Positions 54,165 through 61,619 of a stretch of 64,000 bases of DNA are shown here, piece by piece. Each line of letters begins with the position of its first letter. The first letter of the stretch is position 1. The notes under the pieces were generated by a model, which was given only the letters and a program-made list of their open reading frames with translations, was not told where the DNA came from and searched no databases. This stretch comes from Vogesella urethralis (GTDB lineage Bacteria; Pseudomonadota; Gammaproteobacteria; Burkholderiales; Chromobacteriaceae): positions 62,001 to 126,000 of the forward strand of contig NZ_VMDW02000118.1 in the NCBI RefSeq assembly GCF_007644045.2. Reading direction: 5' to 3'. The position numbers were made by a program, and so were the translations under genes.

Positions 54165-55529
54165 TCACAAGATGCCGACGCCGGAAATCTCTCGTGCTAG
54201 GTTGGCCGCGTAGTTGTCGGTCATGGCACCGATGTAATCCAGCACGCCCATATAGGCTTGGTACAGGGTCTGGTCATCGTGCAGCGGGCGCGGTAGCAGC
54301 CCTAATGCTAGTGCCTGTCGCGGGCTAAGCGCGGCCTCGCCGCCGCTGATGCGGGCATGCACTGCCGGCACCAGCACGTCGAGTACGGTGGCGATGCAAG
54401 GGTAGGATGCCAGCTCGGTTACCAGCTTGGTGCGGTGGCGGTACACCTTCTGGCTGGCCAGCGCCTTGGCGTCCTGCAGGGTTTGCTTGATGTCCGGCGC
54501 GCAGACGTCGATCAGGTCTTTGCCCGGGAAGGTGCCGGCCAGCAGCGTGTCCTGGTGCAGCATGAATTTCTCGGCTACCTCGGCCACGCAGCGGCCAACC
54601 GCTATCCCGCGCAGCATGGCGCATTTCTGGCTGATGTCCTGGGTTTGCCAGACGCGTTCGGTTTCGCCGAAGTGGCTGAACAGCATTTCGAACTCGCGTA
54701 CGTCAAGAATGCCGATTTCGACCGCGTCCTCCAGGTCGAGGATGGCGTAGCAGATGTCGTCGGCCGCTTCCATCAGGTAGGACAGCGGGTGGCGGCACCA
54801 TTCGCGTTCGCCCTTGCGCAGCAGGCCCAGCTCGGCGGCGACGCGTTCGAAATAGGGCAGCTCGGTGCGGTAGATGTTGAACTTGCCTCGTGCCTGCGCG
54901 CGCGGGGCGTCTGATGTCCACGGGTACTTGATCAGCGCGCCGAGGGCGGCGCTGGTTAGCCGCATGCCGCCTTCGCCCTGGTACATCTCCAGGCTGGCGA
55001 CCATGCGCAGGCCGTGGGCGTTGCCTTCGTAAGTCTGGATGTCATGCCGTTCGGCGTCGCTCAAACCAGCCAGCAGCGCCGCGTGGCGCGGGTCTCGGAA
55101 CCACTCGCGCAGCGCGTCCTCGCCGGTGTGGCCGAACGGCGGGTTGCCGATGTCGTGCGCCAGGCAGGCCACTTGCACCGCACCGCCGATATCGAACGGC
55201 GTATAGCCGTCCGGCAGCAGGCCCTGCGTCTGCATCATCGCGCCCACGCGGTTGCCCAGGCTGCGGCCAACGCTGGCCACTTCCACGCTATGGGTGAGCC
55301 GGTTGTGGGTGTGGTCGTTCGGCGCCAGCGGGTGAACCTGGGTCTTGCGCCCCAGACGGCGGAAGGCGCTGGAAAACACCACGCGGTCGTGGTCGATGTG
55401 GAAATCGCTGCGCAGGCCGGCTGCGCCTTCCAGTGTGGCCGGGGTGCGCGTTTCGCGGATGTCGTCGCCAGCCACCTTGAAACGGCGGGTGGACAGCAGT
55501 TGCGGCCAGTGCATGCGGTCGGTGCTCAT
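54165..55529 (-). CDS. dgt: Deoxyguanosinetriphosphate triphosphohydrolase-like protein
   Basis: A 454-residue HD-superfamily enzyme that splits dNTPs to the nucleoside and triphosphate. The HD-motif residues are in NRLTHSVEVASVG, ACLAHDIGNPPFGHTGE and the later MEAADDICYAILDLEDA; FRRLGRKTQVHPL near the start is also family-specific. The ATG at 55529 is chosen (AAGG 7 nt upstream); an ATG 6 bp earlier is also in frame. Two copies of the dispersed 10-mer lie within the gene. Confidence 0.92.
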   Translation of the reverse strand: MSTDRMHWPQLLSTRRFKVAGDDIRETRTPATLEGAAGLRSDFHIDHDRVVFSSAFRRLGRKTQVHPLAPNDHTHNRLTHSVEVASVGRSLGNRVGAMMQTQGLLPDGYTPFDIGGAVQVACLAHDIGNPPFGHTGEDALREWFRDPRHAALLAGLSDAERHDIQTYEGNAHGLRMVASLEMYQGEGGMRLTSAALGALIKYPWTSDAPRAQARGKFNIYRTELPYFERVAAELGLLRKGEREWCRHPLSYLMEAADDICYAILDLEDAVEIGILDVREFEMLFSHFGETERVWQTQDISQKCAMLRGIAVGRCVAEVAEKFMLHQDTLLAGTFPGKDLIDVCAPDIKQTLQDAKALASQKVYRHRTKLVTELASYPCIATVLDVLVPAVHARISGGEAALSPRQALALGLLPRPLHDDQTLYQAYMGVLDYIGAMTDNYAANLAREISGVGIL

Positions 55530-55680
55530 GATCATGCCTTGCAAGAGGGGATGACGGCATGATGCCAGAATCGCGGCCCGGGCTGTAAGGTTGGCCGCAG
55601 GCTGCATTGCTGGCGCTGCGGCCTTGCGCGTAAGGCAGGCCGGTGCTTGCGTGCGGTGAGGTGGCATTAAATAAATAAAA

Positions 55681-55704
55681 TTGTTTACTTAATTAGCCAA
55701 ACAA
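55681..55704. promoter_or_regulatory. AT-rich dyad upstream of the MFS gene, candidate operator
   Basis: TTGTTT (55681-55686) and AAACAA (55699-55704) flank a TAATTA centre, in an AT-rich patch that stands out from its surroundings. It is about 50 bp before the transporter start and may bind the co-encoded regulator. Confidence 0.45.
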
Positions 55705-55755
55705 GCGTAGCCTGTATTTATCGATATAGCCGGCCTGCACCGGCGAAAGCCTCCG

Positions 55756-56973
55756 ATGACTGCTGCACACCCCAAACTGATCCTGTTGGCCATTTGCCTG
55801 GTGGCCTTGATGAGCACGGCCGGCGTGGCCATGCCTTACCCAATCCTGGCGCCCATCTTCGTGGATGCGCCAGCCGATGGTTTCAACCACTTTGCCGGCT
55901 TGCCGCCCAAGCTGTTGCTGGGCATTGCACTGGCGGCCAACCCGCTGGGCATTTTGCTGGGCAGCAGCTTCATCGGCGCGCTGTCCGATCGCCTGGGTCG
56001 CCGCCGCGTGCTGCTGGCTACGCTGACGCTGACCTTGCTGGGCTATCTGCTGACTGCGTGGGCCTTGCATATGCGCTGGTACTGGCTGTTTGCCTTTGCC
56101 CGTTTCCTGACCGGGGTGACCGAGGGCAATGTAGCGGTGGCGCGGGCCATCGTGGCCGACCTGCACCCGCAGCTTGATCGCGCGCGCAGCTTTGCCATCC
56201 TGAACGCGGTGCTGTACATGGGCTGGTTGGTGGGGCCGATGATAGGCGGTTTTACCTTGCCGCTGGGCGAGCCGGTGCCGTTCATGATCGGCGCGCTGAC
56301 GCTGCTGCCTTGTCTGGCCATCCTGCTGTGGGTGTTGCCGGAAACCGGAGCCATCCCCGGCCTCGCCGGAAAATCGGTACTGGCCACCGTGCGCGAGCAG
56401 CATGCTTTCCGCCTGCTGCGGCAGGATCACACGCTGGCGGCGCTGTTCTGGATGCAGCTGGTGTTCGCGCTGGGTGTCAACGCTTTTTACGAGTTTTACC
56501 CGCTGTGGCTGGTGGAGTTTGCGCGGCTGGACAGTACCGGCATTGCCTGGGTCACCGCCGGCTTGTGCCTGGTGATGACGCTGAGCAGCACACTGGTGGG
56601 CAAGCTGGGCATGGGGGCCGACCCGCTGCGGCGCGCGCGACAGCAGGCGGTAATGCTAGGTTTGGGTTTGCTGCTGTTTGTGGCGTTACCGCCGGCAGCC
56701 GGCTTGTGGTTGATGATCGTGCTGGGTTTGCCGCTGGCTATCTACAACGCGGTGTTGCCGAGCTGGTGTGCCGAGCGCTTTGCGGCGTACGGGCAGGGCA
56801 GCGTGATGGGTTTGCTGAGTACCATTTTCTGTATCAGCAATGTATCGATTGCCATTCTGGGCAGCCTGCTGACCTTGCTGGACACTCGTCTTACCATCGC
56901 GCTGGGTGGCTGCATGTGCCTGCTGGCGGTGATCATGCTCAATCGTTTGTTGCGTAGCGGGAGGGAGGCGTGA
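55756..56973 (+). CDS. Major facilitator superfamily transporter
   Basis: A 405-residue, twelve-helix transporter. The MFS motif A between helices 2 and 3 reads GALSDRLGRRRVLL, and the first half keeps FARFLTGVTEGNVAV. The type resembles drug exporters (Tet/Bcr-like), but the substrate is unknown. It is followed directly by a regulator gene whose ATG overlaps the TGA stop, a usual arrangement for an exporter with its own control gene. Confidence 0.85.
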   Translation: MTAAHPKLILLAICLVALMSTAGVAMPYPILAPIFVDAPADGFNHFAGLPPKLLLGIALAANPLGILLGSSFIGALSDRLGRRRVLLATLTLTLLGYLLTAWALHMRWYWLFAFARFLTGVTEGNVAVARAIVADLHPQLDRARSFAILNAVLYMGWLVGPMIGGFTLPLGEPVPFMIGALTLLPCLAILLWVLPETGAIPGLAGKSVLATVREQHAFRLLRQDHTLAALFWMQLVFALGVNAFYEFYPLWLVEFARLDSTGIAWVTAGLCLVMTLSSTLVGKLGMGADPLRRARQQAVMLGLGLLLFVALPPAAGLWLMIVLGLPLAIYNAVLPSWCAERFAAYGQGSVMGLLSTIFCISNVSIAILGSLLTLLDTRLTIALGGCMCLLAVIMLNRLLRSGREA

Positions 56974-57596
56974 TGGCTGGTGTCGATAAGGTACTGTACC
57001 TGCTGAAAACCCGCGGCGAGCAGACTGCACAAACGCTGGCCGAGTTGCTGCAGCTTACCAGTATGGGCGCGCGCAAACATTTGGAGGCGTTGCAGCAGCG
57101 TGGCCTGGTGTGTAGTGAAGACAGGCCGGCGGGTAAGGGGCGCCCGGCGCGCTACTGGCAGCTGACCGAAGCCGGGCACGCCCGTTTTCCGGACCGGCAT
57201 GGCGAGTTGACCGCCCAGTTGCTGGTCTTGTTGCGGGAAACGGCGGGCGAAGCGGCGGTGGAGGCCTTGATTACCGCCCGCGAACAACAGGCCATGGCGG
57301 TGTACCGCGCCGGCATGGCCGCTGCGGCCAACCTGCCGGCGCGGCTACAGCGTCTGGCGCAAATGCGCAGTGACGAGGGCTATATGGCCGAGCTGACCCA
57401 GGACGGCGATAGTTGGCTGCTGATAGAAAACCACTGCCCGATCTGTGTCGCGGCGCGTGCCTGCCAGGGTTTCTGCCGTTCGGAGCTGCAGCAGTTTGCT
57501 GCCTTGTTGCCGCAGGCCGAAGTCCGCCGCGAAGCGCACTTGCTACAGGGTGGCCAGCGCTGCGTTTACCGCATCGTGCCCCTGAACGCTAACTAG
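56973..57596 (+). CDS. Helix-turn-helix regulator with four-cysteine C-terminal motif (SufR-like)
   Basis: A 207-residue regulator. The N-terminal winged helix (about 5-70, TAQTLAELLQLTSMGARKHL and KGRPARYWQLTEAGH) is DeoR/ArsR-like. The C-terminal part has four cysteines in HCPICVAARACQGFC (C-x2-C-x5-C-x3-C), suitable for a metal or iron-sulfur cluster and reminiscent of SufR-type proteins. The ATG overlaps the MFS stop (TGATG); a GTG one codon earlier is possible. The stop TAG is completed by the first base of the inverted-repeat element that follows. Confidence 0.78.
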   Translation: MAGVDKVLYLLKTRGEQTAQTLAELLQLTSMGARKHLEALQQRGLVCSEDRPAGKGRPARYWQLTEAGHARFPDRHGELTAQLLVLLRETAGEAAVEALITAREQQAMAVYRAGMAAAANLPARLQRLAQMRSDEGYMAELTQDGDSWLLIENHCPICVAARACQGFCRSELQQFAALLPQAEVRREAHLLQGGQRCVYRIVPLNAN

Positions 57597-57860
57597 GGCC
57601 TGTTAACGCAATTTTTGATGTGGTGGCGCTTGCCAGGCGGTGGCAATGCACGAAACCCGGGTGCAGCGGGGCGATGCCTGCCGGTACGGTTTGACAAAGC
57701 AGTGCCCCGCCTGGCGTGCGCCCTGAAGGGCAGGCCCGATAAGCTTCACACTGCGGCGTTGTCAGGCTTTCGCCGGGCACCACCCAGTGCATCGCTTTCG
57801 GCCTGGTATTGGAAAACTTATCGAGCCTGCGCCGCGACAATCAATAGTGTTAATAGGCCC
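57596..57860. mobile_element. 265-bp inverted-repeat element, MITE-like, flanked by TA
   Basis: The ends are GGGCCTGTTAAC (57596-57607) and GTTAATAGGCCC (57849-57860), inverted repeats agreeing at 11 of 12 positions. TA flanks both sides (57594-57595 and 57861-57862), suggesting a 2-bp target duplication. No transposase is encoded; the one open frame inside (minus, to 57840) runs through the repeat and has no recognisable domain. Small, coding-poor, TA-flanked elements of this type are usually mobilised in trans by an IS of the IS630 or IS5 groups; the family is not determined. Confidence 0.6.
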
Positions 57861-57862
57861 TA

Positions 57863-58172
57863 ATACTTGCCCGCTCGCTGGTGGCGCTGTGCAGGCCGAA
57901 GGGTTTTGTAGCAGATGGACGTGGCGCGTACACATCGTGTCTCGCCGAATAGCTTGGTTGTTCGCTGCCCTCGCAACACCTCGACCTGTCAGCGGGCAGA
58001 ACACTGCTTGGACAAAGCAGGCAGTTGAAGATTATCCCAAGATGGACATCCATGCTGAGCCAGCGTCAGGCTAAGTGGGGTAAGGCAGGTATACGAGTGC
58101 TGCCTGCTTTTTGCTGACTTGTGTGCTTACTTACACCGGTGGAACCACTGTGAACTGGCGAATGGTGGAAAT
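57863..58172 (+). other. Non-coding stretch with RNA-like structure and a terminator
   Basis: 310 bp between the inverted-repeat element and the next terminator, without a credible gene. Near its end AAAGCAGGCAG (58015-58025) can pair with CTGCCTGCTTT (58100-58110), closing a loop with smaller stems such as ATGGA/TCCAT, and followed by a T-run (58108-58112). This looks like a small RNA or the 3' end of a leader with an intrinsic terminator. No known RNA family is recognised. Confidence 0.35.
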
Positions 58173-58196
58173 AAAAAAACCCCGCCTAGGCGGGGT
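58173..58196 (-). terminator. Terminator of the 58.2-kb hypothetical gene
   Basis: A perfect palindrome ACCCCGCCTAGGCGGGGT (58179-58196) followed on the minus strand by a run of seven T. It lies 18 bp after the stop. Confidence 0.92.
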
Positions 58197-58213
58197 GAAT
58201 GCGAGTTTCCTGC

Positions 58214-59095
58214 TCAGATTGTCACCGTGATGCGAGCGGGTGATTTATTGGGACTGGGGGTGGGAATCTCGTAACCCAGCATGAACAACGCCGATTCGAA
58301 CTTGCGCAGGGCGTCCGGTTTTTGGCACCAGCTAGCACGGGAGTTGGCCAGCGCTTCATTCACCACCCAGCTGGCACGGATTTTCCATTCGGCATGGAAG
58401 CGGCTGCGGTTGGCCAGTTGTTTGAAGTGCAGCAATTCGGTGCTGGGGTTGCGGTTCATGGTGGAGGCACCTGGTGCCCAAGGGAAGCACAGCTCCTCCG
58501 GCAGCAGAATGCGGCGGCTTTCGCAGAACTGGCGCACCAGATAGCCCATGGCGGCGCCTGTGCGGCCATCGTAGATCATCACGTTGTCTGCCGCGAGCGC
58601 ATAGACCTTGGTAAAGCCGGCGTTCATGCGCAGTTCGCCGTCAAAGCGTGCCACGTCCGGTTCGTCCGATTGCAGGATGTCGAGGGCCTGCTTGATCTTG
58701 TTCACCAGATGCGTCTGGTTGTGGCGTGCCCAGTCGCGGTTAAGGGTGTAAAGCTTGATGACTTTGCCGCCTGAGCCCCAGAGCAGGATCTCGTCGATGA
58801 CGCTGACCAGCGCCGGAGCATTGTTGTTAGCCAGTGCCTCGCGCAGGCGGCTGCGAAGGCTGCTGAGTTGAACCTGGTTTTCCTCGTAATAGTTGCCATT
58901 CCAGTAAAAGCGGGCGAAGGCTTGTTCCAGGGTGCTGGCAAAAAAATCCCGGTCGTAATTGGCCGGCAGGATCTTGTCACGAACCTTGAATGCGTGATCG
59001 CCGAAACTTTCACCGTCCATCCAGCTGGTCAGCTGTCCGATGAATTCCTGGACAGGCTGGCGCTGAAGATAATCTGTTTTGTTTGTTAAATTCAT
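58214..59095 (-). CDS. Unrecognised 293-residue protein
   Basis: A 293-residue soluble protein that I do not recognise. It has no signal peptide or membrane helix. It is rich in Asn, Trp and aromatic residues, with possible landmarks FYWNGNYYEENQ, IDEILLWGSGG, MIYDGRTGAAMGYLVRQF and LCFPWAPGAS. The MIYDGRTGAAMGYL pattern distantly recalls OGG-fold DNA glycosylase-like proteins of accessory regions; this is weak. The ATG at 59095 is directly preceded by an in-frame stop, so the start is bounded, but the ribosome site is poor. GC content falls upstream of the gene, suggesting acquisition. A strong terminator follows. Confidence 0.7.
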   Translation of the reverse strand: MNLTNKTDYLQRQPVQEFIGQLTSWMDGESFGDHAFKVRDKILPANYDRDFFASTLEQAFARFYWNGNYYEENQVQLSSLRSRLREALANNNAPALVSVIDEILLWGSGGKVIKLYTLNRDWARHNQTHLVNKIKQALDILQSDEPDVARFDGELRMNAGFTKVYALAADNVMIYDGRTGAAMGYLVRQFCESRRILLPEELCFPWAPGASTMNRNPSTELLHFKQLANRSRFHAEWKIRASWVVNEALANSRASWCQKPDALRKFESALFMLGYEIPTPSPNKSPARITVTI

Positions 59096-59433
59096 TCTTC
59101 AACAGGACCTTATAGCAAGAGAGCGGTAAGTGGTGCTCGTACATCTCGTTCGGCCAGCGTTCTCTGATAAAGGCGTAAGTGCGCGGCTCAATATATATTT
59201 TCTCACAATCAGATCTTTTCACAACCCTTCAAAATGACGAATGAATTCTTAGCTGCGACAATAATGCCAATTGGAATACATATTAAATCAAATGATTTAA
59301 GAACATTTACTAATACTTTTAAGTTGGGATGGCTTAGCACGGATGTGGTGCAAAAATTTTTTGCTGAATTTTGTTGCTTTTTGGCAACCCAAAGTACAAT
59401 CGGGCCCATGTTGCAGCAGGGGAGGTGAAAGAG
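59096..59433. other. AT-rich intergenic region with a possible promoter
   Basis: 338 bp, markedly AT-richer than the rest of the window. It probably contains the promoters of the two divergent genes. A TTGTTG (59371-59376) and TACAAT (59395-59400) pair with 18-bp spacing could drive the AtaL-like gene, and GTTGC/GCAAC forms a small hairpin. Two short frames (minus 59010-59222, plus 59234-59428) lack convincing signals and are not called. Confidence 0.45.
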
Positions 59434-59919
59434 ATGAGGTTTGAGCACCTGGTAAAGATGTACGACGAGCTGGCGCCGCAGCCTTTGATCACGCGCCGGC
59501 AGCTGTGGCAAGGGCTGGTGCTGCGTGCCGAGGACCCGTGCCGTTTCGACGAGAACATCTCGTCGTCGACGATCCTGGCCTATGACGAGCGCGGCTTGCG
59601 CAGGGAAGTATCCTTCGGTCAGCTGGTGGTGCGCGAGAGTGTAGGTTTTGAGCCGGAAAAATCGGTCCGCTACGAAACCGAGCCTAGCGAACAACACCCT
59701 CCCAGCAAATTAGGCATGTTTATCGAAGAGCCGCAGCCGGGGCATTTGTTCATCCGCTTCGTCTACGAGAACGATTTGCCTGATGCAGCGGTCACAGACG
59801 ATACCAATGATCCGGGCTATTACGTGCCTTACTTGAAGGCGGCATACAAGCAGGCTGATCTGCATACTGCCCAGGTCATTCTGTCGCTGGCGCAGGAAGG
59901 TGCGTTGGGCTCTGCATAA
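59434..59919 (+). CDS. AtaL-like (DUF1857) SRPBCC-fold protein
   Basis: A 161-residue protein starting MRFEHLVKMYDELAPQPLIT, with RRQLWQGLVLRAEDPCRFDE, which are marks of the AtaL-like DUF1857 family within the START/SRPBCC ligand-binding fold. These small proteins have a hydrophobic cavity; their role in proteobacteria is unknown. The ATG at 59434 has a strong GGGGAGG ribosome site. The cytochrome c' gene follows 54 bp downstream on the same strand. Confidence 0.75.
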   Translation: MRFEHLVKMYDELAPQPLITRRQLWQGLVLRAEDPCRFDENISSSTILAYDERGLRREVSFGQLVVRESVGFEPEKSVRYETEPSEQHPPSKLGMFIEEPQPGHLFIRFVYENDLPDAAVTDDTNDPGYYVPYLKAAYKQADLHTAQVILSLAQEGALGSA

Positions 59920-59973
59920 GGTCTTTTGCAGCTTGGCTGCATATTGCTTTCACATTGCTTGAGTTGGACAAAG

Positions 59974-60402
59974 ATGAAAAAACTGTTTGCTGCTGTGGTG
60001 TTGTCGGCGTTGTGTGCGCAGGCAATGGCGGGCGCCGGCGAGGATCGTCAGCGTAGTTTCAAGAAGGTGCTACTGAGCTATGAGCCGATCGGGGTGATGC
60101 TGCGGGATGGCCCGTTCCGCAAGGAGCAGTTCATCAAGCACGCCGATGCCCTGAAGCTGGTGTCACGCGAGCCGTTCAAACTGTTTGCGCCGAATAGCAT
60201 CGATGCAGTCAGCCGCGCCAAGCCGGAAATCTGGAGTCAGGCTGCCAAATGGAAGCAGGAGGAGGCACGATTCCTGCAGGCGGTGGATGCTTTGCAGGCT
60301 GGCGCACGCAGTGATGACTTGGCTGCCGTGAAAATGAAATATGCCGCCATAACGCAAAGCTGTAAGAGCTGTCACGACGCATTCCGTGGTCCCAAAAAGT
60401 AG
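59974..60402 (+). CDS. Cytochrome c' (first of two)
   Basis: A 142-residue periplasmic haem protein. A Sec signal (MKKLFAAVVLSALCAQAMAG) is followed by a four-helix bundle with the haem motif CKSCHD near the C-terminus, the cytochrome c' arrangement. Such proteins bind NO and CO and help against nitrosative stress. It converges on the second cytochrome c' gene. The two share layout (signal, KPEIWS, C-terminal CxxCH) but are clearly diverged. The ATG at 59974 is set by the signal peptide. Confidence 0.88.
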   Translation: MKKLFAAVVLSALCAQAMAGAGEDRQRSFKKVLLSYEPIGVMLRDGPFRKEQFIKHADALKLVSREPFKLFAPNSIDAVSRAKPEIWSQAAKWKQEEARFLQAVDALQAGARSDDLAAVKMKYAAITQSCKSCHDAFRGPKK

Positions 60403-60558
60403 GCTCGGCGAGCAAGACCGATGACTGGCGCTGTTTTACGCATGGAGGCGGGTTTGTCTTGCAAGTAGCAAGGTGCACATGCAAGTGCAGGCGTGAAGCG
60501 GTGCGGCATTGCCGAAATGGACCAGCGTTGGGCCATGCTCCGTCGACAGGCTGAAATG

Positions 60559-60586
60559 AAAAAAGACCCGGCTAGCCGGGTCTTTT
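60559..60586. terminator. Bidirectional terminator between the two cytochrome c' genes
   Basis: A perfect palindrome AAGACCCGGCTAGCCGGGTCTT flanked by A-run and T-run on both sides, within the 199-bp gap between the convergent stops. The remainder of the gap shows no gene. Confidence 0.9.
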
Positions 60587-60601
60587 GTATGGTGACGCTG
60601 A

Positions 60602-61033
60602 TCAGTCCTTGCGGAAGCTGTCGTGGCAGGTCTTACAGGTTTTCATCACTGCGCCAAACTGTGGCTTGACGTCATCCAGGCTCTTGGCGCCGGCGGCAAC
60701 TTGTTTCAGTTTGGCTACTTCGGCTTTGTGGCTATCAACAGCAGCTTTGAACTCGGCCGGCTTGCTCCAGATTTCCGGTTTGGCGTCAGTTTTGCCCTTG
60801 TCACTGCCTGGCGTGAAATGTTGCCACGGCTGCTGGGCCAGCTCGTCCAGGTGAGCGGCCATTTTGGCGAATTCGTCCTTGTTGAACGGGGTTTCGCCTT
60901 TCACTACTTTGGACATCGGGCCTACGGTTTTCTTGTATTGCTCGAACACTTCCTTGCGGGCCTTGATCGGGTCGGCAGCCATTGCGGGCGCCAGCATGGC
61001 ACAGGAAAGAACAGCCAGAATCAGTTTTTTCAT
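60602..61033 (-). CDS. Cytochrome c' (second of two)
   Basis: A 143-residue periplasmic cytochrome with a Sec signal (MKKLILAVLSCAMLAPAMAA) and the C-terminal haem site CKTCHDSFRKD. It is lysine-rich and closer to the standard cytochrome c' pattern than its convergent neighbour. Probable NO-binding role. The ATG at 61033 has a GAGGTG ribosome site; the frame opens earlier but the signal peptide fixes the start. It is divergent from zur, so the promoters share a 151-bp gap. Confidence 0.9.
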   Translation of the reverse strand: MKKLILAVLSCAMLAPAMAADPIKARKEVFEQYKKTVGPMSKVVKGETPFNKDEFAKMAAHLDELAQQPWQHFTPGSDKGKTDAKPEIWSKPAEFKAAVDSHKAEVAKLKQVAAGAKSLDDVKPQFGAVMKTCKTCHDSFRKD

Positions 61034-61132
61034 TGCTACACCTCGTTTCGGGCAGGGTCGGATTGGGATGGCTAGAGCATAGCATAGTATGTCAGCGGGT
61101 TTGCTTACGCAGGTATTAACGCTTGTGAATAC

Positions 61133-61153
61133 TTTTGTTATAAAGTAACATTT
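61133..61153. promoter_or_regulatory. Zur-box-like operator upstream of zur
   Basis: The dyad TGTTATAAAGTAACA (61136-61150), with TTTT/ATTT-type flanks, is close to the known Zur operator pattern (AAATGTTATA-n-TATAACATTT). It lies about 35 bp before the zur start, where it could control zur and its downstream metal genes, and possibly the divergent cytochrome c'. Confidence 0.65.
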
Positions 61154-61184
61154 GAGAATTCTTAACGTTTGTAAGGTCATCGTC

Positions 61185-61619
61185 ATGGATCAAGCCTGCT
61201 TCATCGAGGCCGCCGACCGCCACTGCCAGCAGCAGGGGGTCAAGCTGACGGCGCTGCGGCGCCAGGTGCTGGAGCTGGTGTTGGGTTACCAGGGCGTGGT
61301 GAAGGCATACCAGGTGTTGGCAGATTTGCAGCGCATGCGCGGCATTGCGGCGCCGCCTACCGTGTATCGGGCGCTGGACTTTCTGGTGGCGGCGGGCTTG
61401 CTGCACAAGGTGGACGCCCTGAATGGCTACATCGTCTGCCACCATGTGGGTTGCAGCCACGAAGGCCTGATTCTGGTGTGCGGCGATTGCGGCAAGGTAG
61501 AAGAGCTGGATGCCACGCCGATGCTGGACGTATTGCGCCAACAGGCAGGTCAGGCCGGCTTTGCCATCGGCCCGCAGAACCTGATGCTGACCGGACGTTG
61601 TCAGGAGTGTCAGGCATGA
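61185..61619 (+). CDS. zur: Zinc uptake regulator Zur (Fur family)
   Basis: A 144-residue Fur-family repressor. The winged helix (about 20-80; KLTALRRQVLELVLGYQGVVKAYQVL and PPTVYRALDFL) is followed by metal sites: HHVGCSHEGLILVC, the structural zinc pair CGDCG, and the C-terminal CQEC. It represses zinc import when zinc is plentiful. Zur rather than Fur is chosen because the operon holds a COG0523 GTPase and a zinc-type ABC transporter. The ATG at 61185 is set by the family N-terminus; the stop overlaps the next start (ATGA). Confidence 0.92.
   Translation: MDQACFIEAADRHCQQQGVKLTALRRQVLELVLGYQGVVKAYQVLADLQRMRGIAAPPTVYRALDFLVAAGLLHKVDALNGYIVCHHVGCSHEGLILVCGDCGKVEELDATPMLDVLRQQAGQAGFAIGPQNLMLTGRCQECQA

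Noticed and set aside
57589-57840. An 83-residue minus-strand frame inside the inverted-repeat element
   Set aside because: It runs through the terminal repeat and shows no transposase motif; treated as part of the element, not a gene.
59010-59222. A 70-residue frame (GTG start) overlapping the start of the 58.2-kb gene
   Set aside because: The first 50 residues look protein-like, but the GTG is too close to its only ribosome-like site and the frame overlaps the neighbouring gene.
59234-59428. A 64-residue plus-strand frame in the AT-rich patch
   Set aside because: No ribosome site, no domain, and it covers the likely promoter of the AtaL-like gene.
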